From positions 1,054,001 to 1,118,000 of the forward strand of contig JABTTV010000001.1 in assembly GCA_015075725.1 (NCBI GenBank): DNA of 64,000 bases. Direction: 5' to 3'. Positions 63,394 to 64,000 of the stretch are shown here, piece by piece; the first letter of the stretch is position 1, and each line of letters opens with the position of its first letter. This DNA comes from Anaerolineales bacterium. Its GTDB lineage: Bacteria > Chloroflexota > Anaerolineae > Anaerolineales > Villigracilaceae. The position numbers and the translations under genes were made by a program. Below the pieces are notes generated by a model that did not search any database, was not told where the DNA came from, and was given only the letters and a program-made list of their open reading frames with translations.

Positions 63394-63969
63394 ATGCCGC
63401 GCAATACCCTTTATTTCGTACTTTTGCTAGCCTCTCTTTCCTGCGGCCTGCCAGCCATTGCCGCCGGAACATTCACAGCGACGCCAGCGATCTCCCCCGA
63501 ACCGTTGGAGACCTTCACGCCCATTTTTACCACCACGCCGACTTATGTTCATCTTGTCTACCTCCTTGCCGGGACGTGGAAGGGAGTGTATGAGAATGTC
63601 AACGGAGAGCGGCTCGATGTTGTTCTCGAAGTTTTTGAGGATAGGTTTGCCGGCACAAATCAGTTTCCCGGCACCATTTTGTTTTATAGAGAGGGAGGCG
63701 AGGGAAAAGCGTGGTTTGCTGTCTATCCCACTCTTGAAAAAAACACCATCTATTTTGAAATAGAAGCTTACCTGCCCATGTGGAATGACGGACTGCCGCT
63801 GGAATCTGACGGCGCATATTATTACTTTACACACAATGGCGGCGATACGATTACCGGCAATGCGGCGGTGCAATGTTATCAATGTTCTCCTTATGCGACA
63901 ATTCGGTTGACTCGAATTGGTTCAGAGCGCGGGCTGATCGAACAGATTGTCTCCACGCCGACGCCATAA
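63394..63969 (+). CDS. Small lipoprotein of unknown function
   Basis: A 191-residue protein with a lipoprotein signal (LYFVLLLASLSCG, lipid-Cys 17), a Thr/Pro linker (about 25-50), a beta-barrel-like domain (GTWKGVYENVNGERLDVVLE, GTILFYREGGEGKAWFAVYP) and a CYQC pair (about 162-165), ending in STPTP. A TACAAT box lies 44 bases upstream. No family recognised. Confidence 0.72.
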   Translation: MPRNTLYFVLLLASLSCGLPAIAAGTFTATPAISPEPLETFTPIFTTTPTYVHLVYLLAGTWKGVYENVNGERLDVVLEVFEDRFAGTNQFPGTILFYREGGEGKAWFAVYPTLEKNTIYFEIEAYLPMWNDGLPLESDGAYYYFTHNGGDTITGNAAVQCYQCSPYATIRLTRIGSERGLIEQIVSTPTP

Positions 63970-64000
63970 ACGACTGCTGTCCTTGAATTCCAACACTCCT

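Overview
The window reads as chromosome of a member of the Chloroflexota, most likely class Anaerolineae. This rests on the content: Thr/Pro-rich stalk proteins, lipoproteins with NBR1-type (N_BRCA1) Ig-like domains, large MalT-like LuxR regulators, a PHP-type PolX, a CIRCE-controlled groESL, a T-box on pheST, and several TATAAT-type -10 boxes placed directly in front of start codons. No rRNA, tRNA, prophage, transposase or CRISPR array was recognised. Gene density is high, and many gene pairs share ATGA stop/start overlaps.

Layout. 0-5.6 kb: 3' end of miaB, an AEC permease, a membrane-anchored HELAH peptidase, acylphosphatase, a 7TM-PAS-GGDEF diguanylate cyclase and radC. 5.7-10.8 kb: a polytopic GT-C-like protein, then a sensor kinase overlapping a stalk protein with a 63-bp tandem repeat. 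11-14.1 kb: a polX operon that continues into two tiny membrane proteins, an ICMT-like methyltransferase and a DUF1232 protein. 14.3-33.3 kb is the accessory part: a MalT-like LuxR regulator, a serine hydrolase with a membrane tail, three CPBP (CAAX-type) intramembrane proteases, a 94-aa unknown protein coupled to a ketopantoate-reductase-like enzyme, an ABC exporter, a lipoprotein, two more CPBP proteins, an NTF2-like protein, a NarL-type two-component pair, an AraC regulator and an MFS exporter. 33.4-43.4 kb: two GT-C membrane proteins flanking pheS-pheT with its T-box leader, then a PPOX / HD hydrolase / M1 peptidase operon. 43.6-48.6 kb: groES-groEL (CIRCE) and two membrane-anchored TPR proteins. 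48.7-57.2 kb: trmD, an MFS transporter, two BMP (PnrA-like) lipoproteins and a complete nucleoside-type ABC transporter. 57.3-60.6 kb: three consecutive NBR1-domain lipoproteins, each with its own terminator. 60.7-64 kb: two paralogous ArsR-DUF2087 regulators behind a clear promoter/operator, ilvE, and a small lipoprotein.

The most unusual signals are these. (1) Heptanucleotide-periodic repeat tracts lie in at least five places and appear to supply a Shine-Dalgarno sequence, a start codon with the beginning of a signal peptide, and a segment of the pheS T-box leader. (2) Five CPBP proteases cluster with an exporter, a hydrolase and four regulatory genes. (3) Five separate exported proteins end exactly in Pro-Thr-Pro. 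(4) At least five genes look leaderless. (5) PolX lacks the third polymerase Asp and the first PHP His.
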